This document shows positions 56,422-63,960 of a DNA stretch of 64,000 nucleotides, one piece after another; positions within the stretch are counted from its first letter, which is position 1; the number at the start of each line of letters is the position of its first letter. The DNA lies in the IMG/VR virus record IMGVR_UViG_3300035193_000030, positions 1 to 64,000 of that record; one strand, 5' to 3'. This DNA comes from a virus. The position numbers were made by a program, and so were the translations under genes. Under the pieces are notes generated by a model, which saw only the letters and a list, made by a program, of their open reading frames with translations, did no database searches and was not told the DNA's origin.

Positions 56422-57921
56422 TTAAATATAAAAATTATTTTTTATTTTCTTCATATCCCCTTTATAAAAAATCAATATATTTTGATGTGATTTTCCAATT
56501 TTTCTTGATATTTTAAAAGTATTCCCTGTTCTTAAAAAAAGTGATCCAATAGGTGTTTGGTATACAATATCATTATAAAAAACCATTCCATATCTTTTAA
56601 ATATTTCTATCGTATCCCCTACGAAATTTCGCAATTCCCCCGTTTTTTTATCCCTAAAATTACTTACAACTACGCAAGCAAACCTATTTTCTTTTAATTT
56701 GTTAATAGCTTTTTGTAAAATCCGACCATACATAAATATAAAACGTTCATATGTCATATTACTAATATCTTCTTTTAAATCACTATATTTTTCCATATTA
56801 CCATACGGGGGGCACGTAAAAATAAAATCTGATTCTGGTGCTTTTTTTAATGTTTTATAAGAGTCACCACATACCCAAATTAAAAATTGTATGCTTTTGT
56901 CTTTATTTACATGATCATTCCATTTTAAAATATCATATTTTTCATGATCAATTTCACAATATAAGTCATGGTCATATATCCCATCTTTTATATACTTAAT
57001 TATTTTATCTGTTTGCACATTTCCAAATAAAAATTGTAAACTTTGCTTGTGTGTTTCATAAATAGGCAATTTTCCTTCTTTAACTTTATAACACTTTAAT
57101 AACCTATATCTATTTCGTACAATTAACGTATCATTGTTATTTATTGTAAATGGGCTAATTATACATCCAAATGGTTTATTGTTATTATCATGTAATGAAC
57201 ATAAGTTATCATTTCTCTTAAAAGGGCATTTATTATTTTCATTAGGTGTAAGTAAATTATCAACTATACCCCCCCCTAATTTAATTATTTTCTCTTGTTC
57301 AGTTAAATATATTGGAACGATTACCCCCTTATTTTTATCACTACTTTCACAACATTTTGCAAAACATATATTTTTTATAAAATTCTCTGTACACGGATGA
57401 AACATTCGTTTTAGATAGGCAGGGCTTATTTTTATCTTTTTTTTGGCGGTGAGCCTGTTTTTAAATATTTCTTGTGCATTGTCATAATTAGCTTGAACTT
57501 GTTCCCCCCTTAACTCACCACCCCAATAACTATAACCCATACTTTTTGCAACTACCCCCCTTACTGAACCCCCAGCAAACGGGTCTAATATAACCCCATT
57601 GGCAATACAAAACCAAGAATACATTAATTCACACAGTACGGGGTCAAATACTGATGTACTATTATTAATCCAAACATCAGACCCTCCTGTATACCCTTTA
57701 TTTGTAATTCTTCCATCTGCATCTCTTCTTAATAAATTCCCTTTCCTTCCCCTTTCACTTTTTATACCTAAATTTAACCATTGTCGTTTCCTGTCCAACC
57801 AAATTTTATCAAACCCACGTAATACAGAAAAAGGGGGGAATATAAATTTTCCTGATAACCCTATTTTTGTTAATTCTTTTACAGTAATGCCTAAGTTATT
57901 ATTTAATTCTAATTTTTTCAT
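56422..57921 (-). CDS. DNA methyltransferase with inserted Cys-rich domain
   Basis: A class I SAM methyltransferase of DNA-modifying type has its motif I at residues 112-119 (LDPFAGGSV) and motif IV TCPPYG at 369-374. Between them (about 165-330) lies a domain absent in usual N6/N4 enzymes. Its cysteines C177, C186, C190-C191, C232, C241 and C253 (ICFAKCCESS, NKCPFKRNDNLC, FGCIISPF) resemble the CxxxCC..CPf...C...C metal-binding pattern of YkgJ-like proteins. It probably modifies phage DNA against restriction. The target and the role of the metal are unknown. Confidence 0.85.
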   Translation of the reverse strand: MKKLELNNNLGITVKELTKIGLSGKFIFPPFSVLRGFDKIWLDRKRQWLNLGIKSERGRKGNLLRRDADGRITNKGYTGGSDVWINNSTSVFDPVLCELMYSWFCIANGVILDPFAGGSVRGVVAKSMGYSYWGGELRGEQVQANYDNAQEIFKNRLTAKKKIKISPAYLKRMFHPCTENFIKNICFAKCCESSDKNKGVIVPIYLTEQEKIIKLGGGIVDNLLTPNENNKCPFKRNDNLCSLHDNNNKPFGCIISPFTINNNDTLIVRNRYRLLKCYKVKEGKLPIYETHKQSLQFLFGNVQTDKIIKYIKDGIYDHDLYCEIDHEKYDILKWNDHVNKDKSIQFLIWVCGDSYKTLKKAPESDFIFTCPPYGNMEKYSDLKEDISNMTYERFIFMYGRILQKAINKLKENRFACVVVSNFRDKKTGELRNFVGDTIEIFKRYGMVFYNDIVYQTPIGSLFLRTGNTFKISRKIGKSHQNILIFYKGDMKKIKNNFYI

Positions 57922-58716
57922 TTATTTTCCCCATAACATTATGTGTTCTCTCGATGTATAACGAACATTATGTTTAATAGCCATTTCAACGGTCATTTGT
58001 TGGTTTGCAATTAATTCTTCTCGTGTAGAACCGCAAGGCATTAAAACAACCTGATCTTGTTTTATTAAACCATTTATTATAAAATTTAACCCTATCTCAT
58101 CCCAATCATCTTTACTTGTAATTACAAATTTGAACCATGAATTTTGTAAAGATGATAATTTTTTTAGGACAGATGTTATGTAACGTCTTTTTGTTAGATT
58201 TCCACTTGATGAAAGTTTTGGGGAATTATTCCATATATTAACGAAAGAAATCATCTGAGGCATAGGCATTATAGTACATTCGTTTTCAATTTCTATAAAT
58301 GGTTTAAAATGATATAATGCTTGGAATTTTTGGATAAATTTTATTATCATCTCTTGTTGTAATAATGGACTTCCTCCAGTAAATACCAAATGTTGCCCTT
58401 CCCGTAAATTTGAAATAACATCATATTCTTTCATTAATTCAAATAATTCATCTAATGTGTATGGATTTCCATAACGCCATACCTCTTTCGTATCACACCA
58501 TACACAATTTAATGTACAAGATTGAAGTCTAAGGAAAGTACATGGATATCCTACAAAGTTTTCCCCTTGTATTGTATTACAAAAAAATTCAGATACCTTT
58601 AAAAAATCTGTACTTCCAACATTCCTTTTAAAATTGGGATTCCCTTTAATTATTGTTGTCGGAAATTTCTGTGTCTGTAAATTGTTCATAACGTGCCATT
58701 GTTTTAGGTGTTTCAC
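57922..58716 (-). CDS. queE: QueE-like 7-carboxy-7-deazaguanine synthase (radical SAM)
   Basis: The 4Fe-4S motif CTLNCVWC (C67, C71, C74; CX3CX2C) follows SEFFCNTIQGENFVGYPCTF, the characteristic QueE start (Ix-G-E-x-x-x-G). VFTGGSPLLQQ is the next SAM-binding strand. It converts 6-carboxytetrahydropterin to 7-carboxy-7-deazaguanine. The start is uncertain (58716 or 58689) because the N-terminus is longer than usual and overlaps queD by 44-71 nt. With queD it supplies a 7-deazaguanine precursor. Confidence 0.88.
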   Translation of the reverse strand: MKHLKQWHVMNNLQTQKFPTTIIKGNPNFKRNVGSTDFLKVSEFFCNTIQGENFVGYPCTFLRLQSCTLNCVWCDTKEVWRYGNPYTLDELFELMKEYDVISNLREGQHLVFTGGSPLLQQEMIIKFIQKFQALYHFKPFIEIENECTIMPMPQMISFVNIWNNSPKLSSSGNLTKRRYITSVLKKLSSLQNSWFKFVITSKDDWDEIGLNFIINGLIKQDQVVLMPCGSTREELIANQQMTVEMAIKHNVRYTSREHIMLWGK

Positions 58717-59032
58717 AAACTTCTATTGCATATAATAATGGGAATTGTTCTTTAAATATAGCATATAAATGCAATGCTATATTTTCAGCAGTGGGATTAA
58801 ATGTACAAAAATCATTTAAGAATTTATGATCAAATGCTTTATCTAAATACTCTTTAATTGTATCTAGATCACGATAATCCATTACAAATCCAATCTTGTC
58901 CAAAGCATTTGCCCGTAGTTCTACAATTACGACATAATTATGTCCATGATTTCTCACACAAGGATGATCTTGTGGTAAATTCAGCAAGCAATGCCCTGCT
59001 GAAAATGAAAATTCTTTTCTTATTATAAACAT
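58646..59032 (-). CDS. queD: QueD-like 6-carboxytetrahydropterin synthase
   Basis: The 128-residue protein has zinc His residues H14 (FSAGHCLL), H29 and H31 (VRNHGHNY) and the catalytic Cys25 (PCVRNHGHNY). GFVMDYRDLDTIKEYLDKAF and FDHKFLND complete the QueD pattern, followed by PTAENIALHLY. It converts dihydroneopterin triphosphate to 6-carboxytetrahydropterin, the substrate of QueE. The FolE and QueC steps are not visible in the window and may be supplied by the host or by genes outside it. Confidence 0.92.
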   Translation of the reverse strand: MFIIRKEFSFSAGHCLLNLPQDHPCVRNHGHNYVVIVELRANALDKIGFVMDYRDLDTIKEYLDKAFDHKFLNDFCTFNPTAENIALHLYAIFKEQFPLLYAIEVCETPKTMARYEQFTDTEISDNNN

Positions 59033-59271
59033 GGGAATAAAGGTATTAATATTGTTAATAAAAAGAAAGCGTGATAAACAGAATACAAAAAAATTACGTA
59101 ATAAGGGTAATTTATGCTAACATCCATTACCCCATTAAAAAAATAAGAAAATTTTGTTTTCTTTTTAAATCCGCCTAATATATCAAAAGTAAGGACAGCA
59201 AAAAAGCATAAGAACATAAACCCAATTCCAACGTAAGGAATCCATTCTAAAATTCTAAATATTGTTTTCAT
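59023..59271 (-). CDS. Two-helix membrane protein, 82 aa
   Basis: Two hydrophobic helices (IPYVGIGFMFLCFFAVLTFD and YVIFLYSVYHAFFLLTILIP) are separated by a polar loop with Lys and Gly. A purine-rich AAAGGAGA sits almost directly at the start codon, too close to be a normal SD. It overlaps queD by 10 nt. No family is recognised. A membrane role in a queuosine-type cluster would fit a precursor transporter, but two helices are too few for most carriers. Confidence 0.6.
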   Translation of the reverse strand: MKTIFRILEWIPYVGIGFMFLCFFAVLTFDILGGFKKKTKFSYFFNGVMDVSINYPYYVIFLYSVYHAFFLLTILIPLFPCL

Positions 59272-59280
59272 TCTCCTTTA

Positions 59281-59454
59281 TTATTTTACTTTTTGAATTG
59301 TAAATGATGTATTTGAATACTCAAAGTTGATTATTTCACCGTTTACTTCTATTATTTTTGGGGAAATGTTAATTTCTGTAATAATTACATTATTATTAGA
59401 ATTGTATTCTTTAATCAATTCTTCTATTTTATTTATAAAATCACATGCGTTCAT
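59281..59454 (-). CDS. Small hypothetical protein, 57 aa
   Basis: ATG 59454 encodes MNACDFINKIEELIKEYNSN and then strands (NNVIITEINISPKIIEVNGE, IINFEYSNTSFTIQKVK). It fills an otherwise empty 187-base gap between same-strand genes and begins 5 bases after the glycosylase-like gene stop. No family is recognised; the alpha then beta texture is that of a natural small protein. Confidence 0.6.
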   Translation of the reverse strand: MNACDFINKIEELIKEYNSNNNVIITEINISPKIIEVNGEIINFEYSNTSFTIQKVK

Positions 59455-59458
59455 ATAG

Positions 59459-59959
59459 TTAAATAATTTTAAAAGTTTTTGTTTCCATATCAGGCCATAA
59501 ATATTTCCCGTTGTTAAATCCTTTATCCTCAGGCCAAAGTGGTTCGTAAAATTCAGGTTTTTTTTCTATCAATCTCGCTCGCATTGCACGATGGAAATCT
59601 TCGTTTCCCATCCACCAAAGGGGTTCTACGCATCCTTCAAGGTAATTATCTAATTGAATTGGTGAGTATGGTTTATATTTTGTATTTATTTTATGTTTTT
59701 TTATATTAACCAATAAGTAACAATTGAAATAATATTTTAAAGCTTCAATATCAGCCCCCCACATTTTAACAGCAGGGTGATTCTTCCATGGGAATTGTTT
59801 TAATTTAAAGGGTTCTGATAATTCTTTATAAGAATCAGATTGCATACCTATAAGAGTGTCTATGATTTGCTTTGCTTCAATAACTTGTTTCCAGCAACGT
59901 TTTTTGTCTATTGCTTGTGCTGACCGTAAAAAATCTGCGTAAGGTAAGAATGTTTGCAT
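59459..59959 (-). CDS. Pyrimidine-dimer-DNA-glycosylase-like protein (MSMEG_6728 type)
   Basis: The 166-residue protein starts MQTFLPYADFLRSAQAIDKK and has NHPAVKMWGADIEALKYYFN and PLWWMGNEDFHRAMRARLIE, then YEPLWPEDKGF, ending in YLWPDME. The set LPyadF..A..LD.kR..kQ..E...I, NHPAv.MW and fH.s.ra.Ll.k.P.fY matches the family often annotated as pyrimidine dimer DNA glycosylase. It would repair UV damage in phage DNA. Direct proof of activity is scarce for this family. Confidence 0.75.
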   Translation of the reverse strand: MQTFLPYADFLRSAQAIDKKRCWKQVIEAKQIIDTLIGMQSDSYKELSEPFKLKQFPWKNHPAVKMWGADIEALKYYFNCYLLVNIKKHKINTKYKPYSPIQLDNYLEGCVEPLWWMGNEDFHRAMRARLIEKKPEFYEPLWPEDKGFNNGKYLWPDMETKTFKII

Positions 59960-60002
59960 AATTTATAAATTCACGAAACAAATGTATAAAAAATATTTTA
60001 AA

Positions 60003-61541
60003 CTACCAAAAACTACCAATAAATGGGCGTCCACACCGAAGGTTTTGCAATACATGAATCTGATTCCGTATATTAAAATCCCCTTCTCGAATTACAATTT
60101 CATTTATTCTCATTATCCCAATTTCTTTTTCTCGCCCGTGTGCATCTTGATTTAATCCATACATTGCTGTAACGTGCCCGTATTTTCTTTTATCTTCACT
60201 AAAATTAGTCATTCTTAACGTATCCTTTGCATAACTTTCCGCATCAGCTTGTGTTGCAGTTAAGATTAGACAATGTTTTTCCTGACCTAATCCTCTCAAT
60301 TGCTTCCATATATGGTTTTGTTTATGTCTTTCCTCTTTATAACTATTATCTTCTAATAAATCAGCATAATCTATTATAATCACATCAGGAACAAAATTAT
60401 CTTGTTTTTCCCAAATTCCTAAAATTGCTCTAATTTCATTGACACCTAAAGAACCATTAACGTGAGTAGAAAGACGAAAGGATCGTTTATTCTTAATAAA
60501 AAACTTTTCTATTGCTTCTTTTGCTTCATCTTCGGTTAAAGGCTCTTTTATTTTTATTTTCTTAATAAAAGGTGTTCCCCAAGGATTTTTATTAAATTCC
60601 TTGCAATTAAAACAATTCTTATAATCTTTATTATTTTTATAAACTTCTTTCAATTCTTTCATTGTAATCTTATAACGGTAATTTTCATCCTTATTACGAA
60701 ATAAACCGAAAGAACATTCACGTTCTTCCTTATCACAATTATCCAATTGATTATGTATACAATCTATTACAGGAATATAAAACTCCCCTGTATATTTTTC
60801 ATTATCTGACTTTCCTTTCAATGAAATGCAAATTCTTTTTAATTGTTGGTGTTCAGTCATATCACCTGCCTGGAAAAAAGCGACCTTCCTTTTTTGTGTA
60901 CATGCCTTCTTAGCACATTCAAGTAACCACCAGGTTTTTCCTCTTTTTTCAGGGGCTAAAAACGCTACAAATCCATCCCTTACAAATTGATCATTCCAAA
61001 AACGTCCTAATTCTTTTGGGAATTGTATTAATACCTCAGTTGATTTATTAAATACCTGCCCTATCTTATTCATCACATTTTCTTTATCTTCAAAATTAAT
61101 ACAATTCCCCATTTCTTTTGATAATGGACGATACCCTGATGCCATATTTTCTGCTTCATAAAGTAAACCTTGTTCGGCTAACCCTTTTATTTTGTCAGAA
61201 AAACGAATTAAATTTCTTTCATTAAAGAATTGTAATGCTTTATCCGTATAATATTCTACATTAAAATCATCATTTACATATTCTTCTGACAAGCCAGGTA
61301 ATATATCTTCTTCTATTTCTTGTATTATTTCTTTTTGCAAGCCTTTACCTGCCTTTGCGTAAAGTATAGATTCAATTTCTCTCCCAGGAGCTTTATTGTA
61401 TTTATTAAAATAATCTAAACACCAACTAGCTAATCTTTTTGCAATACTACTTTCAAATAATGCAACATCCCATTTACCTTTTATACGTTGATTAAATTCT
61501 GTGGAAACTATTAATCCAATTACTATCTTTCGTTCTATCAT
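60003..61541 (-). CDS. DnaB-like replicative helicase
   Basis: The N-terminal 170 residues are helical. The RecA-like motor has Walker A APEKRGKT (196-203), Walker B PDVIIIDYADLL and the ILTATQADAESYA motif, then a late IMRINEIVIREGDFNIRNQI strand. That is the DnaB/gp41 layout. Between the Walker motifs is an insert with C261, C269, C276, C310 and C313 (IDCIHNQLDNCDKEERECSF, NCFNCKEF), probably a zinc-binding hairpin. It unwinds DNA ahead of the polymerase and pairs with the primase at 154-1053. Confidence 0.88.
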   Translation of the reverse strand: MIERKIVIGLIVSTEFNQRIKGKWDVALFESSIAKRLASWCLDYFNKYNKAPGREIESILYAKAGKGLQKEIIQEIEEDILPGLSEEYVNDDFNVEYYTDKALQFFNERNLIRFSDKIKGLAEQGLLYEAENMASGYRPLSKEMGNCINFEDKENVMNKIGQVFNKSTEVLIQFPKELGRFWNDQFVRDGFVAFLAPEKRGKTWWLLECAKKACTQKRKVAFFQAGDMTEHQQLKRICISLKGKSDNEKYTGEFYIPVIDCIHNQLDNCDKEERECSFGLFRNKDENYRYKITMKELKEVYKNNKDYKNCFNCKEFNKNPWGTPFIKKIKIKEPLTEDEAKEAIEKFFIKNKRSFRLSTHVNGSLGVNEIRAILGIWEKQDNFVPDVIIIDYADLLEDNSYKEERHKQNHIWKQLRGLGQEKHCLILTATQADAESYAKDTLRMTNFSEDKRKYGHVTAMYGLNQDAHGREKEIGIMRINEIVIREGDFNIRNQIHVLQNLRCGRPFIGSFW

Positions 61542-62338
61542 ATTGCTAATGGTAATTTATTTAATATCTTCATACTAACATGTGTATAAATTTCAGTTGT
61601 TTTGCTTGAGGAATGCCCTGCAAGTTTCTGAATTATTCTTAAATCCACTCCCTGATCAGTCAAATTTGTAAAACATGAATGTCTAAGAAGATGAAAATGA
61701 TATTCTTCTCCCAAATATCGTTTAACTATTTTATTACAACTTCCGGCAGAATATTTTAAACAATTTTGCCCATTAAACAAATATTTCTTTGGTTTATATT
61801 GTTTGTAATATTTTCTTAATAATTCCAATAAAGTAGGGGTTAATGGGACTATTCTATCTTTGTTACCCTTCGCTTGTCTTACATTTATTATCATTCTTTT
61901 ACTATCAACATCCGTAATTTTTAAATTTATTACCTCTGATACTCTTAATCCTACTGAATAAGATAATGATATTATGGCTTTATGTTTTAAATTTTTTATT
62001 TGTTTTATTGTATTTAATAAATAATCTTTATTAATAACCTGTGGCAAATGTTTTTCTTTCCTTGGGCGTTTAAAATCAATTTTGTTATATTTTTTACCCA
62101 AAACTTTTTCCCACCCAAATTTTATGGCATTTATGATTTGATTTTGCTGTGAAATGGAAGAATAATCAAAATTTAATAAATAATTTTGTATATCATTGGC
62201 GTTTAAATGTTGAGGATATTTATTAAATGACTGTAAAAATTTTTCAAAATAATGTCTATATATTTCAATTGTTCTTTCTGAATAATTGAAATATTTTAAT
62301 TTTTGAATATAAATTTTTAAAAAATTAGTATGTAACAT
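61538..62338 (-). CDS. Tyrosine recombinase (integrase/Xer-like)
   Basis: All catalytic residues are present: R132 (SVGLRVSEV), K157, H216-L-L-R219-H220, H242 (LAGHSSSKTTEIYTH) and the nucleophile Y251. The N-terminal core-binding domain (SERTIEIYRHYFEKFLQSFN) is of SAM-like type. At 266 residues it is a short Xer-like recombinase. It may integrate the phage or resolve dimers. Its start is the first of the replication block; its end overlaps the helicase start by 4 nt. No att or dif site is identified with confidence. Confidence 0.92.
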   Translation of the reverse strand: MLHTNFLKIYIQKLKYFNYSERTIEIYRHYFEKFLQSFNKYPQHLNANDIQNYLLNFDYSSISQQNQIINAIKFGWEKVLGKKYNKIDFKRPRKEKHLPQVINKDYLLNTIKQIKNLKHKAIISLSYSVGLRVSEVINLKITDVDSKRMIINVRQAKGNKDRIVPLTPTLLELLRKYYKQYKPKKYLFNGQNCLKYSAGSCNKIVKRYLGEEYHFHLLRHSCFTNLTDQGVDLRIIQKLAGHSSSKTTEIYTHVSMKILNKLPLAI

Positions 62339-62391
62339 ATTTAGTACAAATTAATTAGCATTACAATTTTATATATAATAGTTCAAGTCAA

Positions 62392-62706
62392 TTACGCTTC
62401 GCTTAGAAATTGTTTAAGTGTGCAATCACATTTATTTGAACCAGCAATACTTCCATTAAAGTTATAATACGGAACTTGCCCAGTATCTCCACACTTAAAA
62501 CATTTCACACTACGCTTGACGGTAGCTTCATTTAAAATTTTTATAGCTTTTTTTAAGTTACGAATATTCCTTCCATTCTCAATTACATGTTTGTGCCCTA
62601 TTTCTTTTACAATTCTCTTATCAGACTTAGCCCATTCTTTAGAATCAGAATATTCTTTTTCTAATTCTTTAATTTTTTGTTCTAATAATTCTATTACATA
62701 TTTCAT
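62392..62706 (-). CDS. Helical protein with C-terminal zinc ribbon, 104 aa
   Basis: The N-terminal 70 residues are helical and charged (YVIELLEQKIKELEKEYSDS, KKAIKILNEATVK). The last 35 have CFKCGDTGQVPYYNFNGSIA..CDC, a plausible zinc ribbon of the type found in DnaJ-like or small phage regulators. No family is recognised. It stands between the recombinase gene and the structured element at 62744-62887. Confidence 0.7.
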   Translation of the reverse strand: MKYVIELLEQKIKELEKEYSDSKEWAKSDKRIVKEIGHKHVIENGRNIRNLKKAIKILNEATVKRSVKCFKCGDTGQVPYYNFNGSIAGSNKCDCTLKQFLSEA

Positions 62707-62743
62707 AATTAAAATTTTAAATTCTCACTACCTAATTGACTTG

Positions 62744-62887
62744 AACGGGCGCGGTGTGTCCGCTCTTATCATTCTTTTCCCGAGCGAAGCGAACGTGCCT
62801 CGAACAAGGTGTAAACTGAATTTAATACTTTTCTCTTGCTCGTTCCTCACAAGCGGTATTAAACTACAGTTTCACACCGCGCCCGTT
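62744..62887 (-). ncRNA. Structured GC-rich element of unknown type, 144 nt
   Basis: The ends AACGGGCGCGGTGTG (62744-62758) and CACACCGCGCCCGTT (62873-62887) pair perfectly over 15 bp. Inside are an alternative arm (GGTGTAAACTG with CAGTTTCACACC, plus TTTAATAC with GTATTAAA) that competes with the inner part of the terminal stem, and a small CGCTC/GAGCG stem. The GC content contrasts with the AT-rich genome. It lies between two minus-strand genes and could be an mRNA structure, an independent RNA, or a DNA site for the neighbouring recombinase. It matches no RNA family known to me. Confidence 0.65.
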
Positions 62888-62905
62888 ACCAACAATAAAA
62901 AATTA

Positions 62906-63283
62906 TTATCGGTGTAAGTAAACATTAGTTCTTTCGGTGTCGCCGTCTCGCTCGAACCATCCAAAATAAACCTTTTTCTTCCTGCCTAGTACGTGTGGTG
63001 CTATCCAATCAATAAATGTATTTAATTCTTCGCTCTCGTAGTTAATATCGGTATGTATGGCAAGTTCCCATCCATTTTTTACCTCTTTTACATAAGGTTT
63101 ATCATACCCACCATACCCCATTGTTGCAAACATCTGGTACCATCTTTGTGTGTCAAAAAATGGATTCTTCTCGTATGGGGCATCGTGGTTATTTTCAATA
63201 CATTTATTTAGCCACTCTATCAAACTTTCGGGAGTATTCCTACCAAGGTTTATTTTTAACTTTATCTCAGTTATGTAGCTCAT
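62906..63283 (-). CDS. Hypothetical phage protein, 125 aa
   Basis: The protein begins MSYITEIKLKINLGRNTPES and has NPFFDTQRWYQMFATMGYGG and KVYFGWFERDGDTERTNVYL. It looks like a compact alpha/beta protein of a type seen in other phages, without a known function. Base composition is somewhat richer in G+C than the replication block, as for the next two genes, so the segment may have a different recent origin. Confidence 0.75.
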   Translation of the reverse strand: MSYITEIKLKINLGRNTPESLIEWLNKCIENNHDAPYEKNPFFDTQRWYQMFATMGYGGYDKPYVKEVKNGWELAIHTDINYESEELNTFIDWIAPHVLGRKKKVYFGWFERDGDTERTNVYLHR

Positions 63284-63298
63284 AATTTTTAAAAGTTG

Positions 63299-63339
63299 GT
63301 AACAATGTACATAGGTAATTTGCCGTGTTTCATTGTTAC
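63299..63339 (-). repeat. Inverted repeat upstream of a start codon
   Basis: GTAACAATG and CATTGTTAC pair perfectly over 9 bp around 23 bases, just before the gene at 62906-63283. It encloses an ATG frame of 14 codons (MKHGKLPMYIVTNF). It could be a leader-peptide or operator-type control element. Confidence 0.45.
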
Positions 63340-63418
63340 AGTTGTTTGTAATTCAAATTTATCTCTTTGTTGTTACTTAATGCGTCAAGCAGGGGCAAAC
63401 ATACCCATGTACTCAACG

Positions 63419-63679
63419 TTATGGCAAATGCGAGAGCATTATTTTACAAAGTTCATCTGCATCTAATCCATAAACGCTTATTAGTTCACTACTGTAGTAT
63501 TCGTTTTTATTATATATCTGGTAAAACTTATCTTTCTCATAGTTATAGTCAATATTATCTAATGTAGGCGAAGCACTTACCATAACACTAAATAAATTCC
63601 ATAACTCAGTTTGTGCCTGTTCGGGGGTCAGTTCTCCGTTTGCAACTTTTGTAAGTAATTCTAACTGTTGTTCTTTCAT
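63419..63679 (-). CDS. Hypothetical acidic protein, 86 aa
   Basis: A small helical protein (MKEQQLELLTKVANGELTPE, then QAQTELWNLFSVMVSASPTL, ending LDADELCKIMLSHLP). The ELTPEQAQTELWNLF part is reminiscent of SHOCT-like short helical domains, but I do not assign it. A strong hairpin stands upstream at 63722-63753. Confidence 0.65.
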   Translation of the reverse strand: MKEQQLELLTKVANGELTPEQAQTELWNLFSVMVSASPTLDNIDYNYEKDKFYQIYNKNEYYSSELISVYGLDADELCKIMLSHLP

Positions 63680-63721
63680 ATCGTTACGGTATTTATTATT
63701 TTCGTTGTAATTAAAACGAAA

Positions 63722-63753
63722 CTACAACACATTATATAAATAATGCGCTGTAG
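63722..63753 (-). terminator. Long hairpin followed by a U-rich stretch
   Basis: CTACAGCGCATTAT pairs with ATAATGTGTTGTAG on the minus strand over 14 positions (two G-U) with a 4-base loop, followed by TTTCGTTTTAATT. It is a likely terminator for the gene at 63766, or a processing structure. Confidence 0.6.
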
Positions 63754-63765
63754 CTCGTATCAACT

Positions 63766-63960
63766 TTATTCCTCTCCCACGCACCATTCTAAAGTTTCAA
63801 TCTTATAACCATATAAAGCCAAATGCCTTGTTACCATATCAGCATACGGTGGCAACATAGGTACTTTACCGCTTTCAATATCTTTCCATTGGTCATCCCA
63901 AGTCTTTTTTTCAGCCTTTAGTTCGGCAATTTTGTCTTTAACTTCTTGTTCGCTTTTCAT
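63766..63960 (-). CDS. Hypothetical helical protein, 64 aa
   Basis: I start it at ATG 63960 (MKSEQEVKDKIAELKAEKKT), which has an AT-rich leader (TTAATAAAATG), rather than at a TTG 27 bases upstream. The product is a charged helix followed by VPMLPPYADMVTRHLALYGY and KIETLEWCVGEE. It is the type of small phage protein found in many tailed phages, without known function. The upstream DNA leaves the window. Confidence 0.65.
   Translation of the reverse strand: MKSEQEVKDKIAELKAEKKTWDDQWKDIESGKVPMLPPYADMVTRHLALYGYKIETLEWCVGEE

Noticed and set aside
61538-62887. dif or attP site near the recombinase
   Set aside because: No Xer-like dif sequence with two arms and a 6-bp centre could be seen. The 15-bp inverted repeat is too widely spaced to be a core site by itself.
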